From Bacillota bacterium (GTDB lineage: Bacteria > Bacillota > Clostridia > Christensenellales > Pumilibacteraceae), in contig WRLT01000002.1 in NCBI GenBank assembly GCA_009777485.1, positions 62,001 to 126,000 of the forward strand: 64,000 nucleotides of DNA, written 5' to 3'. Below the pieces are notes generated by a model that was not told the DNA's origin, ran no database searches, and saw only the letters and a program-made list of their open reading frames with translations. Shown piece after piece: positions 8,287 to 15,637 of this stretch (positions within the stretch are counted from its first letter, which is position 1; each line of letters starts with the position of its first letter). A program made the position numbers and the translations under genes.

Positions 8287-9435
8287 TTGGATAAAACCCC
8301 TAGCACTTTATTGCTTGCGCCGTCCGATTCCGCGCTGCAAAAGCGTTACCGCACGGTTGGTATCGCGATGTTTACCGTTGCGGCAGGATTGCTGTTGGTG
8401 CGAACCATAACCTACCTAATCGCGCTGTACGCGCCCGTAGCCGAAGAAAATCAAGCGGCGTTTGACGTTTTTTTAAACGTGCTGTTTACGGTTTTGGTGC
8501 AGGTAGTCGTATTGCTTGTTGCCGTGTTTTTGATTTACAAACATTCGCTTAAATTAAAAACGCGCGGCATTTTAGAGTTTTCTAACGTGCGCCCTGCCAA
8601 ATGGTACAACTACGCCCTAGCCGTGCCTATCGGCATACTGGCTTTATTTGTGGCGATAGGGCTTTCGGCTTTTTGGCGCGTGCTGATAGGCGCACTAGGT
8701 TACAATTTTAATGCGACGTCCTCTATGCCCGCAACTTTCAGTCCCGGACTGTTTATACTGGAAATCGTTTTGATTGCGGTCTTGCCCGCGATTTGCGAAG
8801 AGTTTGCTATGCGCGGCGGCTTTTTTACCACCATGAAACGCAGCTTTAAGGGCGTAAGGCTGTACTTTATTATGGCTATTGCATTTGGGCTTTTTCACCA
8901 AAATATCCGACAAGTTTTTTACACGGCAGTTTTCGGCGCGGTTATGGCGTTTTTGCTGATTAAAACCAAATCTATATGGCCGTGCATCATCGTACACTTT
9001 TTAAACAACTTTACTAGTGTATACTTAGATTACGCGGGCGCGTATGGCTGGTTCGGCGGCAGTGTGCTGGATTATATATTTACACTGGTGGTAGAAAGCT
9101 TCGGGCGCGCACTGCTGATATACCTGCTAATTTTAGCCGCTTTTGCCGCCTTGCTTGTGCTGACGGGCTATTTAAACTCCGCGCGGTTTTTAAAGCGCAA
9201 GAAAAACGCCATATTAGATTCGGGCTTTAACCACACGCACGGACGCGTAGTTCCCATAGGCGCGGAGGATAAAGAAAAGGTGCGCGAATTAGGCTTAGAA
9301 GAGGAGGTATACGGCCAAAAGCTGCCCGACAACCTCTACAAGCCCACCTTGCGCGACAACGCCTTTTACATCGGCGCAATCGTCGCAGCAGGAATCTTTA
9401 CCGTGTTCTCCTTCATATGGGGCCTATTTTACTGA
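8287..9435 (+). CDS. CPBP-family intramembrane protease, second paralogue
   Basis: 382 residues, multi-pass. Motif 1 is ICEEFAMRGGFFTTMKR (EExxxRG), motif 2 is AFGLFHQNIRQVFYTAVFG, and motif 3 is IIVHFLNNFTS. All key residues of the CPBP/Abi family are kept. It starts with TTG 8287 after an AGAGG site. Like its upstream paralogue it ends in a charged segment and one final helix. The stop codon TGA is the first part of an R5-type repeat, so the extreme C-terminus borders repeat DNA. Confidence 0.85.
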   Translation: MDKTPSTLLLAPSDSALQKRYRTVGIAMFTVAAGLLLVRTITYLIALYAPVAEENQAAFDVFLNVLFTVLVQVVVLLVAVFLIYKHSLKLKTRGILEFSNVRPAKWYNYALAVPIGILALFVAIGLSAFWRVLIGALGYNFNATSSMPATFSPGLFILEIVLIAVLPAICEEFAMRGGFFTTMKRSFKGVRLYFIMAIAFGLFHQNIRQVFYTAVFGAVMAFLLIKTKSIWPCIIVHFLNNFTSVYLDYAGAYGWFGGSVLDYIFTLVVESFGRALLIYLLILAAFAALLVLTGYLNSARFLKRKKNAILDSGFNHTHGRVVPIGAEDKEKVRELGLEEEVYGQKLPDNLYKPTLRDNAFYIGAIVAAGIFTVFSFIWGLFY

Positions 9436-9492
9436 CAATTTACAACTTACAACTGACGAATTTCGGCTAAGGATTTTTGTAGAAATAGCCGT
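9434..9492. repeat. R5 repeat plus TCGGCTAAGGATTT module
   Basis: ACAATTTACAACTTACAACTGAC resembles the repeats at 25244 and 59411. It is followed by TTTCGGCTAAGGATTTTTG and AAATAGCCGT, a GGCTA/TAGCC stem seen at the front of several R1 copies. Confidence 0.65.
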
Positions 9493-9619
9493 AAAAAAAT
9501 TCCCCTCTTGCAGGCGCGACGCGGCGGCGTAAGCCGCAAAAACACAACGTGTTTTTAGCCAAAGCGGGGAGTGAGGAACGAACGACCCATTGACGCGTAG
9601 CGGACGGGGTGGAAAGAAA
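9493..9619 (+). repeat. R1 dispersed repeat, long form
   Basis: A typical long copy. The inner hairpin is GCGGC-GTAA-GCCGC, followed by the AAAACACaaCGTGTTTT palindrome; the variable hairpin is CGC-GTA-GCG, ending GACGGGGTGGAAAGAAA. Confidence 0.85.
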
Positions 9620-9652
9620 TTTGTAAATTGCCCTTCATGATTTTCAATACAA

Positions 9653-9682
9653 TTGTCATTATCCATTACGCCTGCATAGTAT
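9653..9682 (+). promoter_or_regulatory. Promoter of the M14 peptidase gene, predicted leaderless
   Basis: TTGTCA (9653-9658), N18, TAGTAT (9677-9682), with ATG 9688 only 5 nt later and no Shine-Dalgarno. It starts about 35 nt downstream of an R1 repeat. Confidence 0.45.
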
Positions 9683-9687
9683 GGTCT

Positions 9688-10476
9688 ATGTATACCTACA
9701 AAAAGCTTATGGGCGAGGTCAAACACCTTGCGCGCGCGGGCGTAGAAACAGGCGTAATCGGCCAAAGCGTACAGCGGCGCGAAATCCCGTACATTTTTGC
9801 CGGCGATAAGCGCGGAGCGTGCGTATTCATTACAGCAGGCATACACGCACGCGAACACATAGGCTGTTATTTGGTTATGCGGCAGGTATACCGCGCGCTA
9901 AACCATGCAGCACAAATTACCCCGTTAGGCGGCATTTATTTTTTACCTATGCTAAACCCCGACGGAAACGAGCTTGCGCGCTGCTGCTGCCCGCTGTACA
10001 AAGCCAACGCAAACCGCGTAGACCTTAACGTAAATTTCGATGCCGACTGGGGCACGGGCAAGCAAAACGTATTTGCCCCCGCCGACGAAAACTATGTAGG
10101 CACACACCCGTTTTCCGAACCCGAAACGCGCGCGCTGCGCGATTTCACCTTGCTGCACAAACCCGCCGCCACTGTCAGCTACCACGCAATCGGGCGCGAA
10201 TTATACTGGGATTTCGGCCAAAGCGGCGCAAGCCGTGCGCGCGACGAAAAGCTTGCCCTACACCTAAATAAGGTTCTGCACTACACCATAATTCCTTTTA
10301 CTAAAACCTCTGCGGGCGGCTACAAGGACTGGTGCATACAAAAATTAAACATTCCGTCCTTTACGATAGAACTGGTTTCTCCCGAACATCCGCACCCCTT
10401 TACCCACTACGCTTTGGCAGCAGACGACATCAAGCGCAACCTAGATTTGCCCGCACGGCTGCTGCAAGCCCTATAA
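9688..10476 (+). CDS. M14-family zinc carboxypeptidase
   Basis: 262 residues. GIHAREHIGCYLVMRQVY supplies the HxxE zinc ligands of the carboxypeptidase A fold. Then come MLNPDGNE, NANRVDLNVNFDADWG (substrate Asn-Arg region), SYHAIGREL (third zinc ligand His) and FTIELVSPE (catalytic Glu near the C-terminus). No signal peptide is seen, so it may act in the cytosol, for example on muropeptides as gamma-D-glutamyl-diaminopimelate peptidases do; the substrate is inference. ATG 9688 is chosen because the preceding in-frame codons overlap the promoter. tadA follows 34 nt downstream. Confidence 0.85.
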   Translation: MYTYKKLMGEVKHLARAGVETGVIGQSVQRREIPYIFAGDKRGACVFITAGIHAREHIGCYLVMRQVYRALNHAAQITPLGGIYFLPMLNPDGNELARCCCPLYKANANRVDLNVNFDADWGTGKQNVFAPADENYVGTHPFSEPETRALRDFTLLHKPAATVSYHAIGRELYWDFGQSGASRARDEKLALHLNKVLHYTIIPFTKTSAGGYKDWCIQKLNIPSFTIELVSPEHPHPFTHYALAADDIKRNLDLPARLLQAL

Positions 10477-10510
10477 AAACAAAAACCCCACCCTTACGGA
10501 GAAGAAAAAC

Positions 10511-10969
10511 ATGCTAACCAAAACCCAGCAAGAAGAATACATGCGCGAATGCCTAACGCTGTGCGGCGAGGCCATAGACAACTTAGAAGTACCCGTAGCC
10601 GCACTGGTAATAAAAGACGGACAAGTTATCGGACGCGGCATAAACCGCCGCCGCCTAGACTGCGACCCCTCAGGACACGCCGAAATAGTAGCCATGCGCC
10701 AAGCAGGCAAGGCGTTAGGCGCGTGGAATTTATCGGGCTGCGATTTAGTAGTAACCTTAGAGCCTTGCGCCATGTGCGCGGGCGCGGTAGTTAATGCACG
10801 CATAGACAACGTCTACTTCGGCGCGTATGATAAACGTTTCGGCTACTGCGGCACGTTAGGCAGTATCCCGCAAGACGAACGCCTAAACCACCGCGCCAAC
10901 GTAACAGGCGGCATTTTAGAAGAAGAATGCCTAAAACCGCTAAAAGCCTTTTTTAAATCCCGCAGATAA
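10511..10969 (+). CDS. tadA: tRNA-specific adenosine deaminase
   Basis: 152 residues of the cytidine/deoxycytidylate deaminase fold. The zinc site is HAE (PSGHAEIVAMRQA) plus PCAMC (LEPCAMCAGAVVNARIDNVYFGA), and the family motif DKRFGYCGTLGSIP is present. TadA converts A34 to inosine in tRNA-Arg(ACG). CGGAGAAG is the ribosome site, 9 nt before the ATG. It probably shares a transcript with the M14 gene. No terminator is visible after it; an R2 repeat follows. Confidence 0.95.
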   Translation: MLTKTQQEEYMRECLTLCGEAIDNLEVPVAALVIKDGQVIGRGINRRRLDCDPSGHAEIVAMRQAGKALGAWNLSGCDLVVTLEPCAMCAGAVVNARIDNVYFGAYDKRFGYCGTLGSIPQDERLNHRANVTGGILEEECLKPLKAFFKSRR

Positions 10970-10983
10970 AAATGAAAATAAAA

Positions 10984-11025
10984 ATGGAGATTGGAATTAA
11001 ATAATGGAAAATGGAGAATGGAAAA
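10984..11025. repeat. R2 repeat
   Basis: ATGGAGATTGGAATTAAATAATGG and following ATGGAGAATGG units lie directly against the 3' end of the minus-strand XRE gene. Confidence 0.65.
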
Positions 11026-11232
11026 TTATATATCAATTTCATTATTTACAAGTTCTTCTAAGGTAATATCAAAAAATGCTGCAAGCTTTTTTAAGTATTC
11101 TAATTTGGGTTCGGCAAGATTACACTCCCATCTGCTGATAGAAGAACGCGATGTGCCTACGATTTCGGCAAGTTGTCGGATATTTAATCGTTTTTCCAAA
11201 CGAAAGGATTTAATTTTTTCTCCGATTGTCAT
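11026..11232 (-). CDS. XRE regulator of divergent module copy 1
   Basis: 68 residues, a bare helix-turn-helix: MTIGEKIKSFRLEKRLNIRQLAEIVGTSRSSISRWECNLAEPKLEYLKKLAAFFDITLEELVNNEIDI. It is a clear paralogue of the regulator at 20059-20265, with the same length and the same NNEIDI ending. It is divergent from a cysteine-rich 81-residue gene 106 nt away. On its strand TATACT ends 6 nt before the ATG, so the mRNA is predicted to be leaderless. It probably represses both promoters through the palindrome at 11270. Confidence 0.85.
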   Translation of the reverse strand: MTIGEKIKSFRLEKRLNIRQLAEIVGTSRSSISRWECNLAEPKLEYLKKLAAFFDITLEELVNNEIDI

Positions 11233-11269
11233 AGTTAAAGTATATACAAAAAGAAAATTAAATAAATAC

Positions 11270-11289
11270 TTGTCTCAACTTTGGGACAA
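11270..11289. promoter_or_regulatory. Palindromic operator of module copy 1
   Basis: TTGTCTCAA-ct-TTGGGACAA has 9-bp arms with one mismatch. It lies between the two divergent promoters, at the place where module copy 2 has its TTTGCGTAA palindromes. It is the likely binding site of the adjacent XRE protein. Confidence 0.6.
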
Positions 11290-11303
11290 ATATACAAAAA
11301 CAC

Positions 11304-11332
11304 TTGCAAAGTTCTCTTTTGTTTTGTATACT
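11304..11332 (+). promoter_or_regulatory. Leaderless promoter of the cysteine-rich gene, copy 1
   Basis: TTGCAA (11304-11309), N17, TATACT (11327-11332), 6 nt, ATG 11339. No Shine-Dalgarno can fit before the ATG. Confidence 0.65.
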
Positions 11333-11338
11333 AATCTT

Positions 11339-11584
11339 ATGGAACAAATTTGTGCAAATTGTAAGCGGTATATGCGTTTTTATTTTAAATTCGGCAAGAG
11401 ATACCGTGCAACCGATTACGGCGCGTGTACGCACGGCGGCATAAAAAAATGCGGCGATATGTGCTACCACTTTAAGTCCGCAGAAACGCCCGAAAACATA
11501 ACCGCGCCGCCGTATACGCTGCTAGACGATTTAACCGATGTAAAAGAACGGCTAGTTCTTATGTTAAAAAACTTTAACAGTTAA
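11339..11584 (+). CDS. Small cysteine-rich protein of divergent module copy 1
   Basis: 81 residues with no family I recognise. C5xxC8, C30, C38 and C42 look like a zinc-ribbon. A conserved core YGACxxGGIKKCxDxC follows, then ITAPPYTL and a C-terminal charged helix (DDLTDVKERLVLMLKNF). About two thirds of its residues match the protein at 20414, including every cysteine. The frame is open far upstream, but the promoter places the start at ATG 11339. It is divergent from an XRE gene, which suggests a regulator plus effector pair. The function is unknown; no toxin or enzyme motif is seen. Confidence 0.75.
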   Translation: MEQICANCKRYMRFYFKFGKRYRATDYGACTHGGIKKCGDMCYHFKSAETPENITAPPYTLLDDLTDVKERLVLMLKNFNS

Positions 11585-11600
11585 TTTAACCATACCGAAA

Positions 11601-11630
11601 TTCTCCATTCTCCATTTTCAATTCTCCATT
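11601..11630. repeat. R2 repeat, inverted orientation
   Basis: TTCTCCATTCTCCATTTTCAATTCTCCATT, directly after the cysteine-rich gene and before the pseudo-proB promoter. Confidence 0.65.
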
Positions 11631-11646
11631 ATTAAAGCGTTTTTGT

Positions 11647-11676
11647 TTGACAAGCCCTGTACCGATGTAATACAAT
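11647..11676 (+). promoter_or_regulatory. Leaderless promoter of the pseudo-proB/proS/proB operon
   Basis: TTGACA (11647-11652), N18, TACAAT (11671-11676), 5 nt, ATG 11682. A perfect -35 and a near-perfect -10 leave almost no leader. Confidence 0.65.
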
Positions 11677-11681
11677 AAGGT

Positions 11682-12929
11682 ATGGATTTTTTAAAACATC
11701 TAGAATCGGAGTTTGCATATTCTTCAAATGCTTTCTTGCAAACCGTAAAGCGGCTGCCCGAATCTAAAACGGTTGTAGTCAGCATAGGGATAAGCAGCCT
11801 TTCTTATGACACGGGTTCGTTAAACATAAGAAAGTTTAAAAATTTTATCCGCGATATTTCCGAATTTGTCAACGCCAACTCTAAACGGCACATTATTATT
11901 GTAATTTCGGATTCGTTAGAAAAAACACGGTATCAGTACCTGCAATCCGATGAAAGCTTAGCATCAAACTTCGGGCTGCGTTCTGCGTTAGTAACGCTAG
12001 CGCATAACGATATTGTCAACCTTTTTTGCGACGGTTTTGCAAACTACAATCTGCGCGCCGTAGGCTTTTCGTTATCCTCCGATGCTGCGGATACAGGTTC
12101 GTTCGGCGCGGCGGCTAAAAAAACTGCGGATACGCTTAAAGGACTTTTCCGTCATTTTCCGCGCACCGTGCCGATTATTATGGAGGACACCTCGCAAAGC
12201 GGCTTGTCGGAGGGCAGCGACGGCTTTGCCGTAAAAATTGCCATTTCCGTAAATGCGGACGCAGTAGTATCGATATCCAAAAAGGGCATGCTGTACACCG
12301 CCGACCCCGCAAGCAGCGAAAATGCTTTGCCGTTTTATTGCTTTGACACTAGCCGCAGTGCGCCGTTTGACGAACACAGAAAAGCTGCCCTTTCTAAAAA
12401 GCTGAGTGCCGCCGCGCGTGTCAACGAAAAAGCCATTCCGCTGCTTTTAACCGCCTACACTAATCCCTACACGGTGTGCGATATATTTGATAAAGCTGTG
12501 GCATCAGGTATAGAAAACGGTGCGTTTCCCGAATATACGCTGTTTATAAACTCTAAGCGCACGCGCCTATCTGCTGCTTCTGAAACGGCGGATGAGGGTA
12601 AAAAAACTTCTCCGCCGATAGATGAACGGCAAATCGAAGGCAGGGTATTTGTGGACGCAAACGCCGAAAAAGCCCTTACAGAGGGCAAAAAAAGCTTACT
12701 GAGTGTAGGCATAGTTAAGGTGGAGGGCGAATTTGGCAGCAAAGCGGCGGTAGAAATACTCAACCAAAAATCGGTGCTTATCGGCAGAGGCGTAGTAAAC
12801 TGCGGCAGCGCGGAAATTAAAAACGATATTAAGCAGCGCAAAGCTAAAAAAAGCGTCAAGGCTGAAAATTTTGAGGTAATCAACCGTACCAAAATGCGCA
12901 TAGGAGAGGTTGTTTCAAAAATGGATTGA
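11682..12929 (+). CDS. Degenerate glutamate 5-kinase-like protein with PUA domain
   Basis: 415 residues laid out like ProB: an amino-acid-kinase domain (1-290), a linker, and a PUA domain (about 319-385: EGRVFVDANAEKALTEGKKSLLSVGIVKVEGEF...IGRGVVNCGSAEI). The start VVVSIGISSL lines up with VIKIGTSSL of true ProB, but the catalytic Lys is Ser34. The SSGA loop is replaced (IIVISDSLEKTR) and the NEND and GDND motifs are lost (MEDTSQSGLSEGSDG). It is therefore probably not a kinase. It is first in an operon with proS and an intact PUA-less proB. I infer a regulatory or RNA-binding subunit. Confidence 0.75.
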   Translation: MDFLKHLESEFAYSSNAFLQTVKRLPESKTVVVSIGISSLSYDTGSLNIRKFKNFIRDISEFVNANSKRHIIIVISDSLEKTRYQYLQSDESLASNFGLRSALVTLAHNDIVNLFCDGFANYNLRAVGFSLSSDAADTGSFGAAAKKTADTLKGLFRHFPRTVPIIMEDTSQSGLSEGSDGFAVKIAISVNADAVVSISKKGMLYTADPASSENALPFYCFDTSRSAPFDEHRKAALSKKLSAAARVNEKAIPLLLTAYTNPYTVCDIFDKAVASGIENGAFPEYTLFINSKRTRLSAASETADEGKKTSPPIDERQIEGRVFVDANAEKALTEGKKSLLSVGIVKVEGEFGSKAAVEILNQKSVLIGRGVVNCGSAEIKNDIKQRKAKKSVKAENFEVINRTKMRIGEVVSKMD

Positions 12930-13034
12930 ACCGCGCTACGCTTGAAATTTTTACGTGTTTGCGTACATTTAGGTACGCGGCACACGCAAAAATATCAACT
13001 GTTGCGCGCTTGAACCTCATTTTAGAAACAACCT
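12907..13034 (+). repeat. Long snap-back hairpin A (GTAC apex) between pseudo-proB and proS
   Basis: Two imperfect arms of about 60 bp pair across an apex GCGTAC-atttag-GTACGC. The outer arm AGGTTGTTTC-a-AAAATG is the last coding part of the pseudo-proB gene and is mirrored just before the proS ribosome site. In RNA this would fold into a very long stem enclosing the stop codon. Elements at 17223 and 50662 have the same architecture. Confidence 0.7.
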
Positions 13035-13049
13035 TTTAAAGGAAGAAAT

Positions 13050-14819
13050 ATGAAACTAAGTAAGCTTGTAGGAGAAAGATTTAAAGAACAGCCCGCCGAC
13101 TGCGCGATAGAAAGCCATTCGCTTTTGGTTAGGGGCGGTTATGTAAAATACGTTGCGGGCGGCATTTTTTCGGTTGCTACGCCGCTGCGCAGAATTACCC
13201 GTAAAATCGAACAAATCCTGCGCGAAGAAATGGATGCGGTAGACGGTCAAGAGGTGCGTTTCCCGGTAGTTATGCCTGCGTCCTTGTGGAAAGAGTCGGG
13301 CAGGTATTTTGCCATAGAGGATGAATTAGTACGGTTTAAAGACCGCAACAAAACCGACTACGTGTTGGGCATGACGCACGAGGAGGCGGCGGTTCATTTA
13401 GTTAGAGAACACGGCAGAACCCATGCGGCGTACCCGTTTATGGTGTATCAAATTCAAACCAAATTCCGCGACGAGGCGCGTCCCAAAGGCGGGCTTATCA
13501 GGGTGCGCGAATTTACCATGAAAGACGCTTATTCGTTTCATACCTCTCAAAAGGATTTAGAGGGCTATTATCAAAAATGCCTAGCCGCCTACAAAAGGAT
13601 TTTTGCCCGCGCGGGCGTGCCGGAGGTAATTGCGGTAGAATCCGATTCGGGCATGATGGGCGGCGATGTATCGCACGAATTTATGCTGCTAAGCAAGGTA
13701 GGCGAGGATTCGATTGCGCTGTGCGGCGATTGCGGGTTTAGTGCTAATTTAGAGGCCACGCAAAATATAACAACCCTAGCGCGGGACAAAGTTTCCGCGC
13801 CTATGGAGCGCGTGCATACGCCGGGCTTTAAAACGATAGACGAGGTACGCGGCTTTTTAAACGTACCAAAAGAAAAATGCTGTAAGGCGGTAGCGTATCA
13901 AAAGGCGGCGGACGGCGCGTTAATTGTAGTATTTTTGCGCGGCGATTTAGAGTTAAGCGAACAAAAGCTTAAAAAGCAGGTAGGCTGCGATGTTATCCCT
14001 GCCGCATTAACCGAACAATCGGGGCTGTGCGCGGGCTATATCGGGCCGCAAGGCTTAGCTAATCATAGCAATCTAACGGTGCTGTTTGATAATTCGCTGC
14101 AAAACGAAAACAATTTGGTGTGCGGCGCAAACGAACAAGAGTACCACTATACAGGGCTGGATATAACGCGCGATGTTCCGTCTGCGCAGTTTTGCGATTT
14201 ATCCAAAGCGTTTGACGGCGGCGTTTGTCCCGCTTGCAAAAAGCCTTCATTGCGGATAGAACGCGGCATAGAGGTAGGCAACATTTTTCAGCTGGGCACT
14301 AAATACACGGCGGCTATGGGCATGCGTTACGCGGATGCGGAGGGTAAAGAACAGGTGCCTATTATGGGCTGTTACGGCATCGGCGTAGGCAGACTGGCAG
14401 CATCGGTGTGTCAGGTGCGCCACGACGAATTCGGCCCTGTTTGGCCGATGTCTATTGCCCCGTGGCAGGTGCATATTTGCGCACTGCGTAGCGATAACGC
14501 GGCAGTTTCGGCGGCTGCGAATAAGCTGTACAATACCTTAAATAAAGCAGGTATCGAGGTGATTATAGACGACCGCACGGACGTTTCGGCAGGCGTAATG
14601 TTCTCAGACGCCGACCTTTTGGGCGTTCCTGTACGCGTAATTATCAGCCCTAAAACGGTGGAGCGCGGCGTGGTAGAGGTTAAGCTGCGCAGCGGTGAAT
14701 TTGCGTCGGATTATCATGCGGCAGTGTCGGGCAAGAATAAAAATTCGGAGGATATAACCGCTTCCGTAGCAGCAAAGGAAATTAAAAAACTGGTAACGCG
14801 TTTAAAAAATGGATTATAA
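13050..14819 (+). CDS. proS: Prolyl-tRNA synthetase
   Basis: 589 residues, bacterial-type ProRS with an inserted editing domain. Class II motifs are visible: GIFSVATPLRRITRKIEQILREEMDAVDGQEVRFPVVMP, then LGMTHEEA, YQIQTKFRDEARPKGGLIRVREFTMKDAYSFH, and motif 3 GCYGIGVGRLAASV. The YbaK-like insertion sits between about residues 225 and 385, and the C-terminal anticodon-binding domain starts near VHICAL. AAAGGAAG is the ribosome site. Its 3' end overlaps the next proB by 11 nt. Long hairpin A lies in front of it and may influence its expression. Confidence 0.96.
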   Translation: MKLSKLVGERFKEQPADCAIESHSLLVRGGYVKYVAGGIFSVATPLRRITRKIEQILREEMDAVDGQEVRFPVVMPASLWKESGRYFAIEDELVRFKDRNKTDYVLGMTHEEAAVHLVREHGRTHAAYPFMVYQIQTKFRDEARPKGGLIRVREFTMKDAYSFHTSQKDLEGYYQKCLAAYKRIFARAGVPEVIAVESDSGMMGGDVSHEFMLLSKVGEDSIALCGDCGFSANLEATQNITTLARDKVSAPMERVHTPGFKTIDEVRGFLNVPKEKCCKAVAYQKAADGALIVVFLRGDLELSEQKLKKQVGCDVIPAALTEQSGLCAGYIGPQGLANHSNLTVLFDNSLQNENNLVCGANEQEYHYTGLDITRDVPSAQFCDLSKAFDGGVCPACKKPSLRIERGIEVGNIFQLGTKYTAAMGMRYADAEGKEQVPIMGCYGIGVGRLAASVCQVRHDEFGPVWPMSIAPWQVHICALRSDNAAVSAAANKLYNTLNKAGIEVIIDDRTDVSAGVMFSDADLLGVPVRVIISPKTVERGVVEVKLRSGEFASDYHAAVSGKNKNSEDITASVAAKEIKKLVTRLKNGL

Positions 14820-15609
14820 AAAAAACAAAGACATTCATAGAATGGTTATAAAAATCGGCACTTCGTCGCTTACCCACAGCACGGGTAATTTAAATTACCG
14901 TCATATCGAAAAAATGGCGGCCGTGATTTGCGATTTAAAAAACATGGGCTACGAGGTTGTACTGGTTTCCTCCGGTGCGCTGGGTGTGGGCTTAGGAAAA
15001 ACCAACTTAACCCAAAAGCCCGCACAAACCGCCGGCAAGCGCGCGCTGGCCGCTATCGGGCAAAGCAGCCTTATGGCGATTTATGACGAGGTTTTTAACG
15101 TATACGGCTGTAAGGTATCGCAGGTGTTGCTTACCAAATCCGATGTAAAAGACGACCATAGCCGCAACAACATAGCCGATGCGTTTTTTATGCTGTTCCG
15201 CTACGGCGCAATCCCTGTGGTAAACGAAAACGACGTGGTGGTATCCGACGATTCGTTCGGCGATAACGATACGCTTGCGGCATACGTTGCGCAGATTATC
15301 GGCGCGGATTTATTGATTATTTGGTCAGATATCGACGGGCTGTATAACAAAAACCCGCGCGAATATCCCGATGCTAAGTTGATTCCCGTTGTTAAAGGCG
15401 TAACAGAGGACCTATACAAAATGGCGGGAGGCGCGGGCTCGGCAAGAGGCTGCGGCGGTATGCTGACTAAGCTGAACGCCGCCGCTATTGCAAATCAAGC
15501 GGGGATAGATATGGTTATTGCCAACAGCTTCCGCCCCGACGATATATACGAACTACTCTGCGGCAAATCCGTAGGCACAAGGTTTAAGGCGCAAAAAAAC
15601 AAAGCGTAG
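14809..15609 (+). CDS. proB: Glutamate 5-kinase lacking the PUA domain
   Basis: 266 residues, only the amino-acid-kinase domain of ProB. It phosphorylates L-glutamate in the first step of proline synthesis. Key residues are all present: K15 in VIKIGTSSL, SSGALGVGLG (54-62), NEND (139-142), GDND (151-154), SDIDGLY and GGMLTKLNAA. Typical bacterial ProB carries a C-terminal PUA domain; here the chain stops right after the kinase fold. The PUA domain is instead on the inactive paralogue at 11682. It overlaps proS by 11 nt. proA is not in the window. Confidence 0.9.
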   Translation: MDYKKNKDIHRMVIKIGTSSLTHSTGNLNYRHIEKMAAVICDLKNMGYEVVLVSSGALGVGLGKTNLTQKPAQTAGKRALAAIGQSSLMAIYDEVFNVYGCKVSQVLLTKSDVKDDHSRNNIADAFFMLFRYGAIPVVNENDVVVSDDSFGDNDTLAAYVAQIIGADLLIIWSDIDGLYNKNPREYPDAKLIPVVKGVTEDLYKMAGGAGSARGCGGMLTKLNAAAIANQAGIDMVIANSFRPDDIYELLCGKSVGTRFKAQKNKA

Positions 15610-15637
15610 TGCAAATCCGCGCCAAATTTGAGGTAAC

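Noticed and set aside
12907..13034. Long hairpin A as a T-box or other known riboswitch for proS
   Set aside because: It lies within the operon, lacks the T-box sequence and has no antiterminator/terminator pair with a T run. It is a simple long inverted repeat like the two others.
15610..15637. Terminator between convergent proB and gpmI
   Set aside because: The 28-nt gap has no stem followed by a T run.
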